Below are positions 11,652 to 21,049 of a stretch of 64,000 nucleotides of DNA, piece by piece. The notes beneath the pieces are model-generated. The model saw only the letters and a list, made by a program, of their open reading frames with translations. It did not search any database and was not told the DNA's origin. Origin of the DNA: Microvelia longipes. Taxonomy: Eukaryota > Arthropoda > Insecta > Hemiptera > Veliidae. Every line of letters starts with the position of its first letter. Within the stretch, counting starts at the first letter, position 1. Made by a program: the position numbers and the translations under genes. The DNA is taken from contig JACMZG010001911.1 in the NCBI GenBank assembly GCA_018340805.1, positions 33,671,725-33,735,724 on the forward strand, written 5' to 3'.

Positions 11652-11885
11652 TTGAAATTTCCAAAGGAAACTCCGTACATATGGATTGAATCCGCAGTAT
11701 CTAATTTAGTTTACTATGCTATACGAAGCGCAGGTAAGGAGGATTTGATTAGAGTTACAGTGGAAGTACCGACGAGAGACTTTACTATCATGTTTCCGAT
11801 ACTAAAAAGAAAAGATTTTACCGCTGAAGCAGATTTCTTCGACTTCAAGTACGGTGATAGCGTAAAGTGTCAGCCTGCATTTTAA
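11652..11885 (+). CDS. Unrecognised 77-residue frame without ATG
   Basis: I do not recognise this frame. It opens at a TTG, not an ATG, and is immediately preceded by CTAG (11647-11650), so it may be a 3' exon entered through an AG acceptor; no matching donor is evident. Composition is protein-like: a hydrophobic stretch (WIESAVSNLVYYAIRSA) is followed by IRVTVEVPTRDFTIMFP, which would suit beta strands, then an acidic/aromatic tail (ADFFDFKYGDSV). There is no signal peptide or clear transmembrane segment. The stop is followed within about 40 bp by AATAAA (11922-11927), a plausible polyadenylation signal. Being in the same element and orientation as the 98-residue ORF suggests one transcription unit. 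The true start is uncertain. Confidence 0.35.
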   Translation: MKFPKETPYIWIESAVSNLVYYAIRSAGKEDLIRVTVEVPTRDFTIMFPILKRKDFTAEADFFDFKYGDSVKCQPAF

Positions 11886-12089
11886 AAAATTTAATTATAA
11901 TTAATCTTATTATATTTATTCAATAAATATTTATAAAATAAATTTCGATTTCTTTTTACCTTAAAACATACAATTTGTCACAAAAAGTTAAATGTAATGC
12001 GACATTTGTCAACTTTCACAACCTGATTAAAACTATTTTCCTAAAATAATTACAAGCAAAGTATACCAAGTGGCCGGATGTCACAAGTG

Positions 12090-12473
12090 TATAAGTGTTG
12101 AGGGTTTAGGCTATTAAATAATAGGCGCAAAAACTATTTTCCTTTAGAAAAGTAGCCTTTACAATGACATCATTTTAACTTTATTTACTCATTTACGATT
12201 TTCTTAGAGAAAATCCGCTAGTAAACATATAAAAAGTAGCGTTTAAAATGACCCGTCTGACCTTTATTATAAATTAATCATTTACGATGTCGCAAATGTA
12301 TAGTTTTAATGCGTCAATGTGTTGAGGGTTTAGGCTATTTTGCAAAATAATAGGCGCAGAAGCTATTATCCTTTAGAAGAGTAGCACTTAAAATGACCTC
12401 ATTTAACCTTTATTTACTCATTCACGATTTTCCTATAGAAAATTCACTAGTAAACATATAAAAAGTAGCATTA
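12090..12473 (+). repeat. Two-copy direct repeat, period ~224 bp
   Basis: The block starting GTGTTGAGGGTTTAGGCTAT occurs at 12095 and 12319. It continues through ATAATAGGCGCA, CTTTAGAA and TTTATTTACTCATT to AACATATAAAAAGTAGC in both copies. It lies between the second ORF and the right TIR. Confidence 0.7.
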
Positions 12474-12638
12474 ATAAGAAATTGACTACAGACAAAGTTA
12501 AAGACATTTAGACAACGTTGGAACATGAAAATTGACTAATTACAACTCAAAATCAATATATTTAGACTAGAAATTTAAACTAACTTAAAAATACAGACTT
12601 ATTAGACTTAATACTTATACTAACAATAAATGACAAAA

Positions 12639-12786
12639 ACTGAAAAATAATCTAAATTTACTTAATTGACATTTAAAGAAATGTTGAAACTAACTAAAAG
12701 ATTTACAACAATACAGACTTATTACCGTGACTATATCAAGACATTCTCATTAACAGACAGGAGAAAGTAAATTATTTCTTCATGAA
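12639..12786 (+). repeat. Internal direct repeat, copy 2
   Basis: Partner of 10372-10528. Similarity begins a little earlier, since ACTTATACTAACAATA occurs both near 10203 and near 12611. Confidence 0.7.
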
Positions 12787-12950
12787 GACTTTCTCATTAT
12801 TAGACACGAGAAAGTAAATCCTTAAAGTAGTAACGAGTGTAGAGTAGAACATAGCTCGGGGTCACTAACTTTAGTATAGGGTAGGGTAGGGTAGTGTAGC
12901 GGAAAGAAGGCTATGTGCCAGTCCGCGCCATTATCTACCAACTCACTCAG

Positions 12951-13020
12951 TTGGTCTAGTGGTTAGAGCATCTGAATTCTACGTAGGGGTCCGGGTTCGA
13001 ATCCACAAAAAAGGCTCACA
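12951..13020 (+). repeat. tRNA-like Pol III segment in right TIR
   Basis: Mirror of the left copy: A-box-like TGGTCTAGTGG (12952-12962) and B box GGTTCGAATCC (12994-13004). Transcription from it would run outward through the TIR towards the element end. No intact cloverleaf can be drawn. Confidence 0.55.
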
Positions 13021-13343
13021 CTTTTTGTTGATTCTTACCAATAATAATTGTTAACTTCAACATGTAAAAGTAACTGGATGGGTGACCGTGTAAGATGTAA
13101 ACAAACAAAGTGACGTCAGAGGACACATGTAAACAAACAAAGGTGAGAGAGCAAGGTGACGTCAGAGGATAGTGCATAACATGGAACCCGCAATACACAT
13201 AGAAGAGGGGGGGGGGGGCAGATGTAAAAAACATGAGAGTGCAAGGTGACGTCAGAGGTAAGTGACCGGGTGGCACGTGGCCGGCGCCAGGGCTCAGGAA
13301 TTTTGCTGACGCCATGTCTACCGCAAGCGACCCACATACTACT
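12951..13343 (-). repeat. Right terminal inverted repeat
   Basis: Inverted partner of 9800-10195. The three TGACGTCA sites are kept at 13111-13118, 13158-13165 and 13248-13255. The G-run near 13210 differs in length from the C-run of the left repeat, as expected for a homopolymer. Confidence 0.9.
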
Positions 13344-13349
13344 TACGTT

Positions 13350-13630
13350 TTATTATTTTTTGGTTAAATCGCACAAATCCAAGTCAGTAGTGATAAGAGC
13401 CTGATTGTATACTTAAAATCTTGGAATAATCGAAGTATTAATTTATGAAATATTGAAATTTTTTTAGCACCGATAGTCGTTCTATTAATTTTTACCTCAT
13501 TTATCACAAATTAACTAACAATAAAAAAATAAGATAAGAAAAAAATCTTCTTAAAAAAGCATAAAAAGCCAATAAGCATCGGCCGATAAAAATAAGCTCC
13601 CATGCTAATCCTATGATAAAAAAAAAATTT
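13350..13630. other. AT-rich right flank
   Basis: Nothing is recognised except short A and T runs. Confidence 0.4.
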
Positions 13631-13645
13631 GATCACCCTTTCGTT
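13631..13645 (-). repeat. Outer 15-bp repeat, right copy
   Basis: GATCACCCTTTCGTT is the exact reverse complement of 9342-9356. Confidence 0.5.
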
Positions 13646-13693
13646 TTCATGCCATTGGTATTGCCAACCTTACAACTATCTCTTTCAATTGCG

Positions 13694-14430
13694 AATATAG
13701 GAAAAATATTGTTTCCATAAAAAAAAATCCGAAACCAGGATTTTTAAAGCCTCCTAAGTAGTTTTCACAAAGCTGTCTGTCGGTGTGTGTGTTTCTGTTA
13801 TCATCGTAGCTCCCAGTGTATTTATGCCAGAGAATTGAAACTATGTACAAAAATTAGTCTACCGCAAGAGTTGTGCTGTTCGTAAAATATTATTTTATGA
13901 CGTCATTAACCCGCAATAATGACTTTGCCAACATTTTGAAAATTCATAACACGCGGAAAAATGATGCATGCGATCGGATAGAGATTTGGCACGCATGTAG
14001 CCATGTATATATAATACTAAAATATGTGTTAAGTTTCATTTTATTATCAGCATTAGTTTAATTTTTAATTAAAAGGCTTGTGTACATTTTAAAAAAAAAA
14101 ATGAAAAATAAACCAATTGAGTTGAACTTTGGTAAAAGTGTATATCATTGAGTAATTAAAAAGTACAATAAATTTGGTTTTAATATGACAAGTATATCTA
14201 TGATTTTTGTTGGATCATAATAGTTTAAGCAGCATCGAGTGTGGTTAGTGCCTGGATAGGTGACCACTGGGAATGAAGTGAATATATTTACTTACTAGGA
14301 GATGCAGTATACACTTGACGAATTGTATATTCTGAGGACGAGCGAATCCGAAGTAGGAAGGATGAGCGTAGCGAATCCGATTTGATGAGAACAAGTTTCG
14401 AGGTACCCCATGCCCGATTTTTTGAAGATG
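13694..14430 (+). repeat. GGTACC repeat, near full length
   Basis: It reads in the 5S sense. Blocks in order: 'atatagg..aaatattgttt', 'ccgaaacc.gg', 'cctcctaagtagttttcaca', TGTCTGTCGGTGTGTGTG, ATCGTAGCTCCCAGTGTAT, a TTATGACGTCATTAACCCGC block, 'ggaaaaatgatgc..cgatcgga', 'atatgacaagtatatctatg', the 5S-like block at 14222-14276, a GACGAGCGAATCCGAAG block, then the GGTACCCCATGCCCGA head and a T-run. It is the best copy for viewing the 5S segment. It contains no coding sequence; the 62-codon frame at 13873-14061 is an accident of the repeat. Confidence 0.75.
14222..14276 (+). repeat. 5S rRNA-like internal promoter segment
   Basis: The run TTAAGCAGCATCGAG, then TGTGGTTAGTGCCTGG, then ATAGGTGACCACTGGGAA aligns with the 3' half of animal 5S rRNA. 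That half holds the A box, intermediate element and C box used by TFIIIA (family knowledge; alignment from memory of the insect 5S pattern). A T-run (14424-14429) follows about 150 bp downstream and could terminate Pol III. It is not a functional 5S gene because the 5' half is absent. Confidence 0.6.
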
Positions 14431-15289
14431 AAAAACGAAGTTAATTAAACCTTATATATTTGGTTTGGTAGCTGAGATAACCGGCGGGATATCGGAAATC
14501 TATAAATTATTATAAGCAGAAATAATTGATTGATTTAATAGTAAAAATCAGTAGCGAATAGAAACAATGATTTACTACTTTCTAAACTATTTATTTAGGT
14601 AGCCCATCCTCTTAGGTAATCCTACATTTTTAATTATTAGGTAATCTCCAATTAAGGTTACAATTATTTAGGTTATAATTAGGTAATCCTCAAAATGTAA
14701 CTATTCGTGAAATGTTAACACAAGGACTCTTGAATGACATTCTTAGTGGAGATAATTTTTAATAATTAGTAAGTAAATAATAAATAACTAATTTTATTTA
14801 TAAGTGACTCGACCTCTTTGACCCCTTTACAATTAACTAAAATTAAGAGCTTTATCTTTGAGAGATTATCATAGATAAATCATATTTTTTCCCCAAGTAA
14901 ATCTTGGGGACAAATTTTCTTGTAGTTACATCAAAAATACAAAAGAAACACACAGGAATTTGTTAAAACACATTTATTGTTTGTATATCAGCTAAATTTA
15001 ACTGATAGTATTAAAACGAACGCAATAGCAACTTGTATAAATAGAGAAAGGAGACAGTCAGAGAAAATAGCCTTGCCGTTTCAATATTCATGTTTAGCGA
15101 AATGAACTAGTTATGCAAATTGATTTCATTTAGCATATAATTTTAATTTTAAAATTAGCATTATTGACTAATAGTACTTACATCCTTACATCTCGTTACG
15201 CATTCAATAAATTTGCTGCTATTATACTTACCTACAACAAAAACAAAAGAAAATTAAAAATAATTTTTAACAAAAAAAAATATATTACT
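14431..15289. other. AT-rich DNA, nothing recognised
   Basis: Several short 'ttaggtaatcct' variants recur between 14590 and 14700. They may be a decayed tandem repeat. No gene is visible. Confidence 0.4.
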
Positions 15290-15884
15290 GGGCTCTTACC
15301 ACATCGGATTTGCTAAGCTTATCCTCACTACTTTTTGCTCGTCCTCAGAATATAAAAATCTCCAAAATTATACTGTAACACGTCTTCGAACACGCTTCGC
15401 TCGTCATCAGATAGTAAATACATCCGTTTCAATCCCAGTGGTCACCCATCCAGGCTTGTCAATGCTCGATGCTGCTTCATAGAATGGATTAACCCTCCAC
15501 CGCTTGACAAACTTCTTAAGAAATAATTTTACATTTTCATCTTATATATTAATTTTCTTCCAAAACACTGGCCTCGTTCAATGCAGCATACATCATTTGA
15601 TACAAATTAAAAAATTCTGATAATGAGATGAAACAGGACTTATGATAGTCTCATATATGACTACATGCGTGCCAAATCTCAAATCGATTGACAAAATTTT
15701 CCGCTTTTAATGAATATTCCAAATTTTAGGAGGGTTGATTACGTCTTAGAGTAATTTTCCGGATTGTACAACAAGACCTAAAGATTGATTTTCGTACAAA
15801 GTTTCAACAGTTTAGTGTAAATACATTGGGCGATAAGACAAGTTTGTAAAAATTACTCAAAAAGTGAAATCTCGGGTATCTGAT
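15290..15884 (-). repeat. GGTACC repeat, partial
   Basis: The head is truncated, starting at 'ccacatcggatttgctaagc'. The 5S-like block at 15427-15480 is among the best preserved: CCCAGTGGTCACCCATCCAG followed by TGCTCGATGCTGCTT, the reverse complement of the 14222-14276 segment. Later blocks (AATTCTGATAATGAGATGAA; GCGTGCCAAATCTCAAATCG) are present. The copy is interrupted near 15885 by the TIR element. Confidence 0.65.
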
Positions 15885-16971
15885 TTTTAGCGAATTTCCT
15901 TTGGAAATTCGCCTAATGGGATAGGCGTCATGGCGGAATTCGAACTTTGGACCACGACACAAATCCGTTTCAGAGGTCCCTAATGACGAAAAAATACGTT
16001 TCGCGAGACTTTATATATATATGTATTTCTAGACACTTTCTTGTAAACACTCTATCTTTCGAACGGATTAATATTTTTTAACCAAACTTGGTACAAAAAT
16101 CAACCTTTGGGAGGACACGAACCCTATTGAAAACCAGGTTTTTGTGACGTCATTAACCCAGTTTGCTGAGTCAGCGAAATTTTAAAAAAATCAGCAAAAT
16201 TCATATTTAATATTTTTTGCCGCGAAAAAGGTTAATACTTATGTTTTTTGAGACGCTGAATCGAATGAAACCGGTCCGAAGTTGATACGACCACTCTAAG
16301 TGACCTAAAAGTCGAAAAGACCATTGTAATTTACCAAAAACCAAAATTTAGGTCGATAAAATATAAATTTCGAGTAGGGTGTCAATTTCTATGTAATTTT
16401 GGGCGCTAAATCGAATGAAACCGGTCCGAAGTCGATACGACCACTTTAAGTTACCAAAAAGTCGAAAAAACCACAAAAGTTATAGAAAACCAAAATTACG
16501 GTCGTTGAAAATTAAATTTCGAGTAGGGTGTCGTTTTCGATGTTTTTTGGGCCTCTGAGTTGAATGCCAGTGGTCCGGAGTCAATACGACCACTCAAACT
16601 CAGGGTACCTGGGTTCACATCCTGGAAGGGTCGATAATTTTTTATAGTTTTTTTACTTAATATAAGTTTACAACTAGAAAATAATTCTGGCGCGGTGGTC
16701 CGCATGTCGGGCGAATTTCCTTTGGATGCGTGTTTCCGTACTTTTTACATTATAAAAGTTTACAACTAGTAAATAATAATTCCGGCGCGGTGGTCCGCTG
16801 TCGGGCGAATTTCATTTAGAATGCATGTTTCCGTGCCCATTTCTTGCTTATGCAAGAACCATGCCCATTGCGTGGTTCCGGTTCATGCTTTAGAACCTAA
16901 GCAGTTACTCAATTGTCAAGCACTGCTCGTAACTCATTTTGTCTGTATTTTCCAAAGGAAATGCGCTAAAA
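15885..16971. mobile_element. 1.1-kb element with 22-bp TIRs
   Basis: The left end TTTTAGCGAATTTCCTTTGG and right end CCAAAGGAAATGCGCTAAAA (16952-16971) are inverted repeats. The left end also folds on itself (GCGAATTTCC..GGAAATTCGC). Internally it has three tandem ~150-bp units (16240-16600) and a near-duplicate of 'GCGCGGTGGTCCGC.TGTCGGGCGAATTTC' at 16690 and 16786. No transposase frame is seen, and no clear target duplication. A lone terminus of the same type lies at 48328-48351. It is probably a non-autonomous DNA transposon or MITE. Confidence 0.55.
16240..16600 (+). repeat. Three tandem units of about 150 bp
   Basis: TCGAATGAAACCGGTCCGAA starts at 16261 and 16411, and a diverged form starts at 16560. 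Each is followed by GATACGACCACT and, in the first two, by AAATTTCGAGTAGGGTGTC. The spacing is close to 150 bp both times. Confidence 0.8.
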
Positions 16972-17129
16972 CCTTTAAAGATAACTGACTAAGCTTAAAG
17001 ATAAGTAACTAAGCTTTAAACTAGTGCAAATAATAGTGTGTACTTCTAATTTTCGAGGCATAGTTTTGTACAACAACTGGATGATTTTGCGCATTTAGTT
17101 TAGGGAGTCACTATGATTATTAAGGTAAA

Positions 17130-17896
17130 AAATCGGGTACGGGGTACCTCGGAACTTTTCCTCATTACATCGGATTCGCTACGCTCATTCTTCCTGCTTC
17201 GGACTCGCTTCGCTTGTCCTTAGAAATAAGTTCGCTCGTCTTCAGATAGTACATGCATCCGTATCATTCTCAGAGTTCACCCATGCGGCACTGACCACGC
17301 TCAATATATCTATGATTTTTTTGGATCATAAAAATTAAGGAACATTTTTATATTATCCAACAAAATCATAGATATACTTGTCATATAGAAACGAAACTTA
17401 AAGTACTTATTTATTAGGTAATAATATATACTTGTATTCAATTGTATCTCAATTGGCCTATTTCCCATTTTTTTTTCGATTTTTTAAAAAACGTACACAA
17501 GTCATTTTATAAAAATTGAATGCTGAAAATGAAATAACACTTAAGAAGTATATTAGTCTTATACAGACTCGCATACGTGCCAAATCTCAATCCGATCGCA
17601 TCATTTTTCCGTGTTTGATGATTTTTCGAAATTATTGAGTCATTATTGCGGGTTAATGACGTCATAAAAATTATTTCCGAAGAATACAACTACAGCGGTA
17701 GACTGATTTTTGTACAAAATTTCAACTCTCTAACATAAATACACTGGGCGCTACTATGATAACAGACAAATTACGAAAACCACTGAGGAGGCCATAAAAA
17801 CGCCTGAAACGGATAATTCCGGTTTTATCCCGGTTTCGAATTTTTTTGCAAACACAATACTTTTCCTATATACCTACAGTATGAATGAGAAAATTA
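17130..17896 (-). repeat. GGTACC repeat, near full length
   Basis: It has a sharp head ATCGGGTACGGGGTACCTCG and retains all major blocks, including GCGGGTTAATGACGTCATAA. It ends 'cctacagtatgaatgagaaaatt'. The 5S-like block (17262-17320) is degraded. A duplicated inverted phrase around 'atctatgattttttggatcata' (17309-17375) forms a local hairpin. The frame at 17507-17689 is not a gene. Confidence 0.75.
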
Positions 17897-19579
17897 AATT
17901 AAATTAAACATATAAGGCGTATGATTAATTTACTTTTATTTTACAAACTAACTAAGCAATGTGACTGCAAAATAAAATGTTCGCTTCAGAATCTCGTAGA
18001 GAGGTAATTTTTTGTGTGAAAAACTACGAGTTATGAGTTTTCAAACACATATTTTTTATAATGATAAGTCGTGAAGATTGGATTTTTAGCGATTTTACAA
18101 AGAAAAAATGAGCTTAATATTATTACTTTTCCCCAGAGAGAACATTTTTTACGGATCTTGATAAAAGTTAAAAAAATAAGAAAAGAATAAATTGAAATAA
18201 CATCAACTTGATCCAACGTCTTTCTAAAGAAAGCATGACGTAAATGTTATGCTTTCTTATTCAGTGTCATTAAAATAAAAAAAACCCTTTTTCTATAAAA
18301 AGCATTCTCTATACATATATTTTAAGATATTTTAAGCACATTTAAAGGACAGGTTTTGAAATTATATGGTGTGACAAAATTCTTACATATCACCAAAAAC
18401 CTTTTAAAAAAAATAAACAATAAAATATGTTGAAGCAAAGAAAATAGCATAGATCAAGGAAATTTACAAGAACATGAAAATTCAACATTCTATATGTAAA
18501 ATGAAAAATGCCTGTATGAAACTTGTCACTGTATACTTCTATATTTAAATATTTATGCGTAGTTAATTTGCATTTATTTGGGCTTTCTTTATTTAAGAGA
18601 AAATGGATTTTCTTTACTCTAGTGTTCCAACTCAAGATAAAAGTGAATATCATAACTCCAATAAAATATGTCTTTTTTAATAACAAACGTAGAAAGCCCC
18701 TTTTTAAAAATTCATTTCTTAACATTTTAAAATATGGGAAGAACCAAAGTTGAAGGCATATTTGAAATTCGACGTCGAAACCGAAGTTATATATAATATT
18801 TTATATGTTTAATTCCATCCAGGTAATGTTTATAGCCCACCTTGCTAGCATCTCAGAAGCTAATTTTAACTATTCATTATAATTAACTTGTGCAATATAA
18901 TTTTCTCGCCTAGTAACATACATAGTTTATCCCTCATAACGTCATTATTATTAGTTCTTAACAATAATATTAACTTTTAAACCTCATTTTATTCGATTAA
19001 AAACAAGTCTTAAACCATAACACGTGTAGGTTGTGGTATAAGAGCATCTCAATTCTAATCCACTAAAAAATGACATTTTAATGTGTATGACTATAGAGAT
19101 ACATACTAAAGGGAGGCATGCCTATCTCAATACATTGAGAGGCATGAAACATCTTTTTGAGGCTCTCAGGGGCTCTGTGTAACCTTAATGGGATCTCCCT
19201 TAAGAGTAAGTTAAGGTTATAGCAAATCAATTGTTTTTTTCGGCTTCCCGCACATCTGTGTTTTGATTTGTATTTTAAACATTCTATGTAACTGTAATTT
19301 TGTTTTGTTTATTTTATATATTAATAGTCGAAGGTGGTCAGGTTACATTTTCGATGTTTCAAAATTCAACCAATGTGTATGACAAAAATATTGATAAGCA
19401 AGAATAACACGGTATATATAGTTATAAATATAATAATATGTACATATTATGTAACATACATAATATGTATGTTATGTTTTGACTAATGCTAATTGTAAGT
19501 GCTTAAAAGTATAATAATAGTTAATTATGCACCAGGGGATTAAAGAATGCTATTATTTCATTGAGCAGTTAGTTAGTTA
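17897..19579. other. AT-rich DNA; one small hairpin
   Basis: Overlapping frames at 18390-18725 (minus) and 18523-18753 (plus) occupy the same AT-rich DNA, have no motif and are not supported. A 10-bp stem AAGAAAGCAT/ATGCTTTCTT lies at 18227-18258. Nothing else is recognised. Confidence 0.4.
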
Positions 19580-19700
19580 GTTCCTAAGGCAAAAGCCGAG
19601 GAAACAAAAGCATTTAACTCCCGAGGCGAAGCCGAGGAATTTATATGTTTAACTATACAAAGCCGAGGGAGTAATAAACTCTCGAGGCGAAGTCGAAGAA
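19580..19700 (+). repeat. GAGGCGAAGCCGAGG hairpin array, locus 1
   Basis: Four imperfect palindromes of the type GAGGCGAAGCCGAGG lie 25-40 bp apart (about 19584, 19622, 19662 and 19682) in otherwise AT-rich DNA. Related arrays occur at 33685-33800 and 63520-63665. Confidence 0.6.
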
Positions 19701-19829
19701 GGTAATTGCGAAGGGGAAATAGCAATTTTACTCATAAAAGTGCATACTAGAATTTATCTCCAGACGTTGACGTCATTTAACTATTGTTATACTCTTATTT
19801 TCGTAAGTTTTATTTTATTTTAAAATATT

Positions 19830-20095
19830 TTGGGTTGGACCCCTCATAAATTTAGGGGATGGAAATAAAAAAAAAAACATTTTTTTATTCCTCTAAACAA
19901 CTTATTTTGACCAGAAACGGATTTTGAGCCAATATTTTTTTTGGGTCGGGTCCACCTTATTAATTTAGGGAGTGCACCCCCAAAATAAAAAAAATATTGC
20001 TCTAAACAACTCCTTTTGACCTGAAATGGTTTTTCAACCAATATTTGTTTTTGTCGGACCTCGCTCATAAAACTTCGGGGTGCCACCCCCGTAAA
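19830..20095 (+). repeat. Tandem repeat, period ~109 bp
   Basis: About 2.4 units. CTCTAAACAACT occurs at 19891 and 20000. Each unit also has TTGGGT(T/C)GG, a polyA-rich spacer, TTTTGACC.GAAA and 'CCAATATTT'. Confidence 0.7.
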
Positions 20096-20194
20096 TTTAA
20101 ACACGTGTTACCAAAATTGATCGGTCTCCTTTATAAATTTAGAAGATAACACACCCACAAAACAAAATGAATAAAATTAGCTCTCAATAATAGG

Positions 20195-20390
20195 AAATGC
20201 TGTTTACTCCTAAGGGAGAAAAAGTTACTTATTTTTACTCCCAAGGAGAAAAAGTTACTTTTTACTTTTAAGGGAGAAAAAGTCACTTTTAAGGGAGAAA
20301 CGTTACTTTTAAGGGAGAAAAAGTTACTTTTTACTCCTGAGGAAGGAAAAATTTTCTTTTTCTCTCTTAGGAGGGAAAAGTATTTCTGTG
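20195..20390 (+). repeat. Purine-rich array, AAGGGAGAAAAAGTTACTTTT units
   Basis: Six to seven units of about 25-30 bp built on AAGGGAGAAAAAGTTAC. The array ends with an inverted unit (TTTCTCTCTTAGGAGGG), then TTCCCTAAAAACCAGTCAA. The same array and tail recur at 21050-21245. Confidence 0.75.
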
Positions 20391-20455
20391 TTCCCTAAAA
20401 ACCAGTCAAAATTTCACATTATACACCGTCTGGAGATAAAGTAATCTAGTATCCC

Positions 20456-21049
20456 TAGAATCTTTATCCCACAAGTTATACGGTCATATATTAAAATCTG
20501 CCAAATTAGTTTTTAAACTTAAAAAGATAAAAGTTAAGTCAATAAAAGGATTAATTTTTTTAAAAGGAAATTTTGATTTAATATTTAAATTGATGGAGAA
20601 AATACAATTTCCTGAACAAGTTTTTCCCGTAAACCTTTTAACATTCCATATTTTTTCTTTATATTGAAAAGTTTTTTAAATATTTATGTTACGATTTATA
20701 TATTTTTAATTTATTTATTATGTTACATTTATATTGTTAAATACTTATTTATAATTTGCATTAACTTTTTTCTTTTCCTGGCCTAGTATTTTAAGTGTAT
20801 AGGAAACGAATTATCTTCTTTTTTTCAATTATCTTTATTAAATAAATTAATTAAAATTACAAAGTAAATTATGCCACCATATAATCCTAAAAAGAGATTC
20901 ATCATAATAGTCCATTTTAGATTTTATTTTCTAAACGTTATAAGTGGTTTTACCATGGTCTTTCCTTGTCTGTGTTCGCATAACCATCGTTTATAATAGA
21001 GAGTTTGAGCTTAGAATAAAACATAGACTTATGGTCTAGTCTAGATCAC
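20456..21049. other. AT-rich DNA, nothing recognised
   Basis: No gene or repeat structure is visible. Confidence 0.4.

Larger units (their letters stand above)
9800..13343 (+). mobile_element. 3.5-kb Polinton/Maverick-like non-autonomous element
   Basis: The element starts AGTAGTATGTGGGTCGC and ends with the exact reverse complement. It is flanked on both sides by the direct repeat TACGTT (9794-9799 and 13344-13349). Long terminal inverted repeats, AG/CT termini and 6-bp target duplications are hallmarks of Polinton/Maverick elements (family knowledge). Autonomous members are 15-20 kb and encode a protein-primed DNA polymerase B, a retroviral-type integrase, an ATPase, a protease and capsid proteins; none of these is seen here. 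The interior holds two small ORFs, a hairpin, an internal direct duplication and a 224-bp-period repeat. I infer a non-autonomous derivative, or a small relative, mobilised by a Polinton integrase in trans. An unrelated DNA transposon with 6-bp duplications (e.g. IS3EU type) is less likely given the ends and the ~395-bp TIR. Confidence 0.65.
19747..20455. mobile_element. Possible TIR element containing tandem arrays
   Basis: TACTAGAATTTATCTCCAGACG near 19746 is inverted at 20434-20456 as CGTCTGGAGATAAAGTAATC(TAGTA). Between them lie 109-bp tandem units (19830-20095) and a purine-rich array (20195-20390). No transposase is seen. The 86-codon minus-strand frame at 19844-20104 only reflects the tandem units. 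Confidence 0.4.

Noticed and set aside
12876..12900. Telomere-like GTAGG repeats
   Set aside because: Only three or four GGGTA-type units inside a transposable element; too short.
12951..13020. Functional tRNA gene
   Set aside because: A and B boxes are present but the acceptor, anticodon and T stems do not pair, so only a tRNA-like segment is claimed.
14222..14276. 5S rRNA gene
   Set aside because: Only the 3' half resembles 5S; the 5' half and terminal stem are missing and the segment lies inside a dispersed repeat.
18390..18753. Overlapping frames on opposite strands
   Set aside because: Both are hydrophobic AT-derived frames over the same DNA, with no family resemblance.
20195..20390. 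CRISPR-like or binding-site array
   Set aside because: Simple purine-rich tandem units without spacers.
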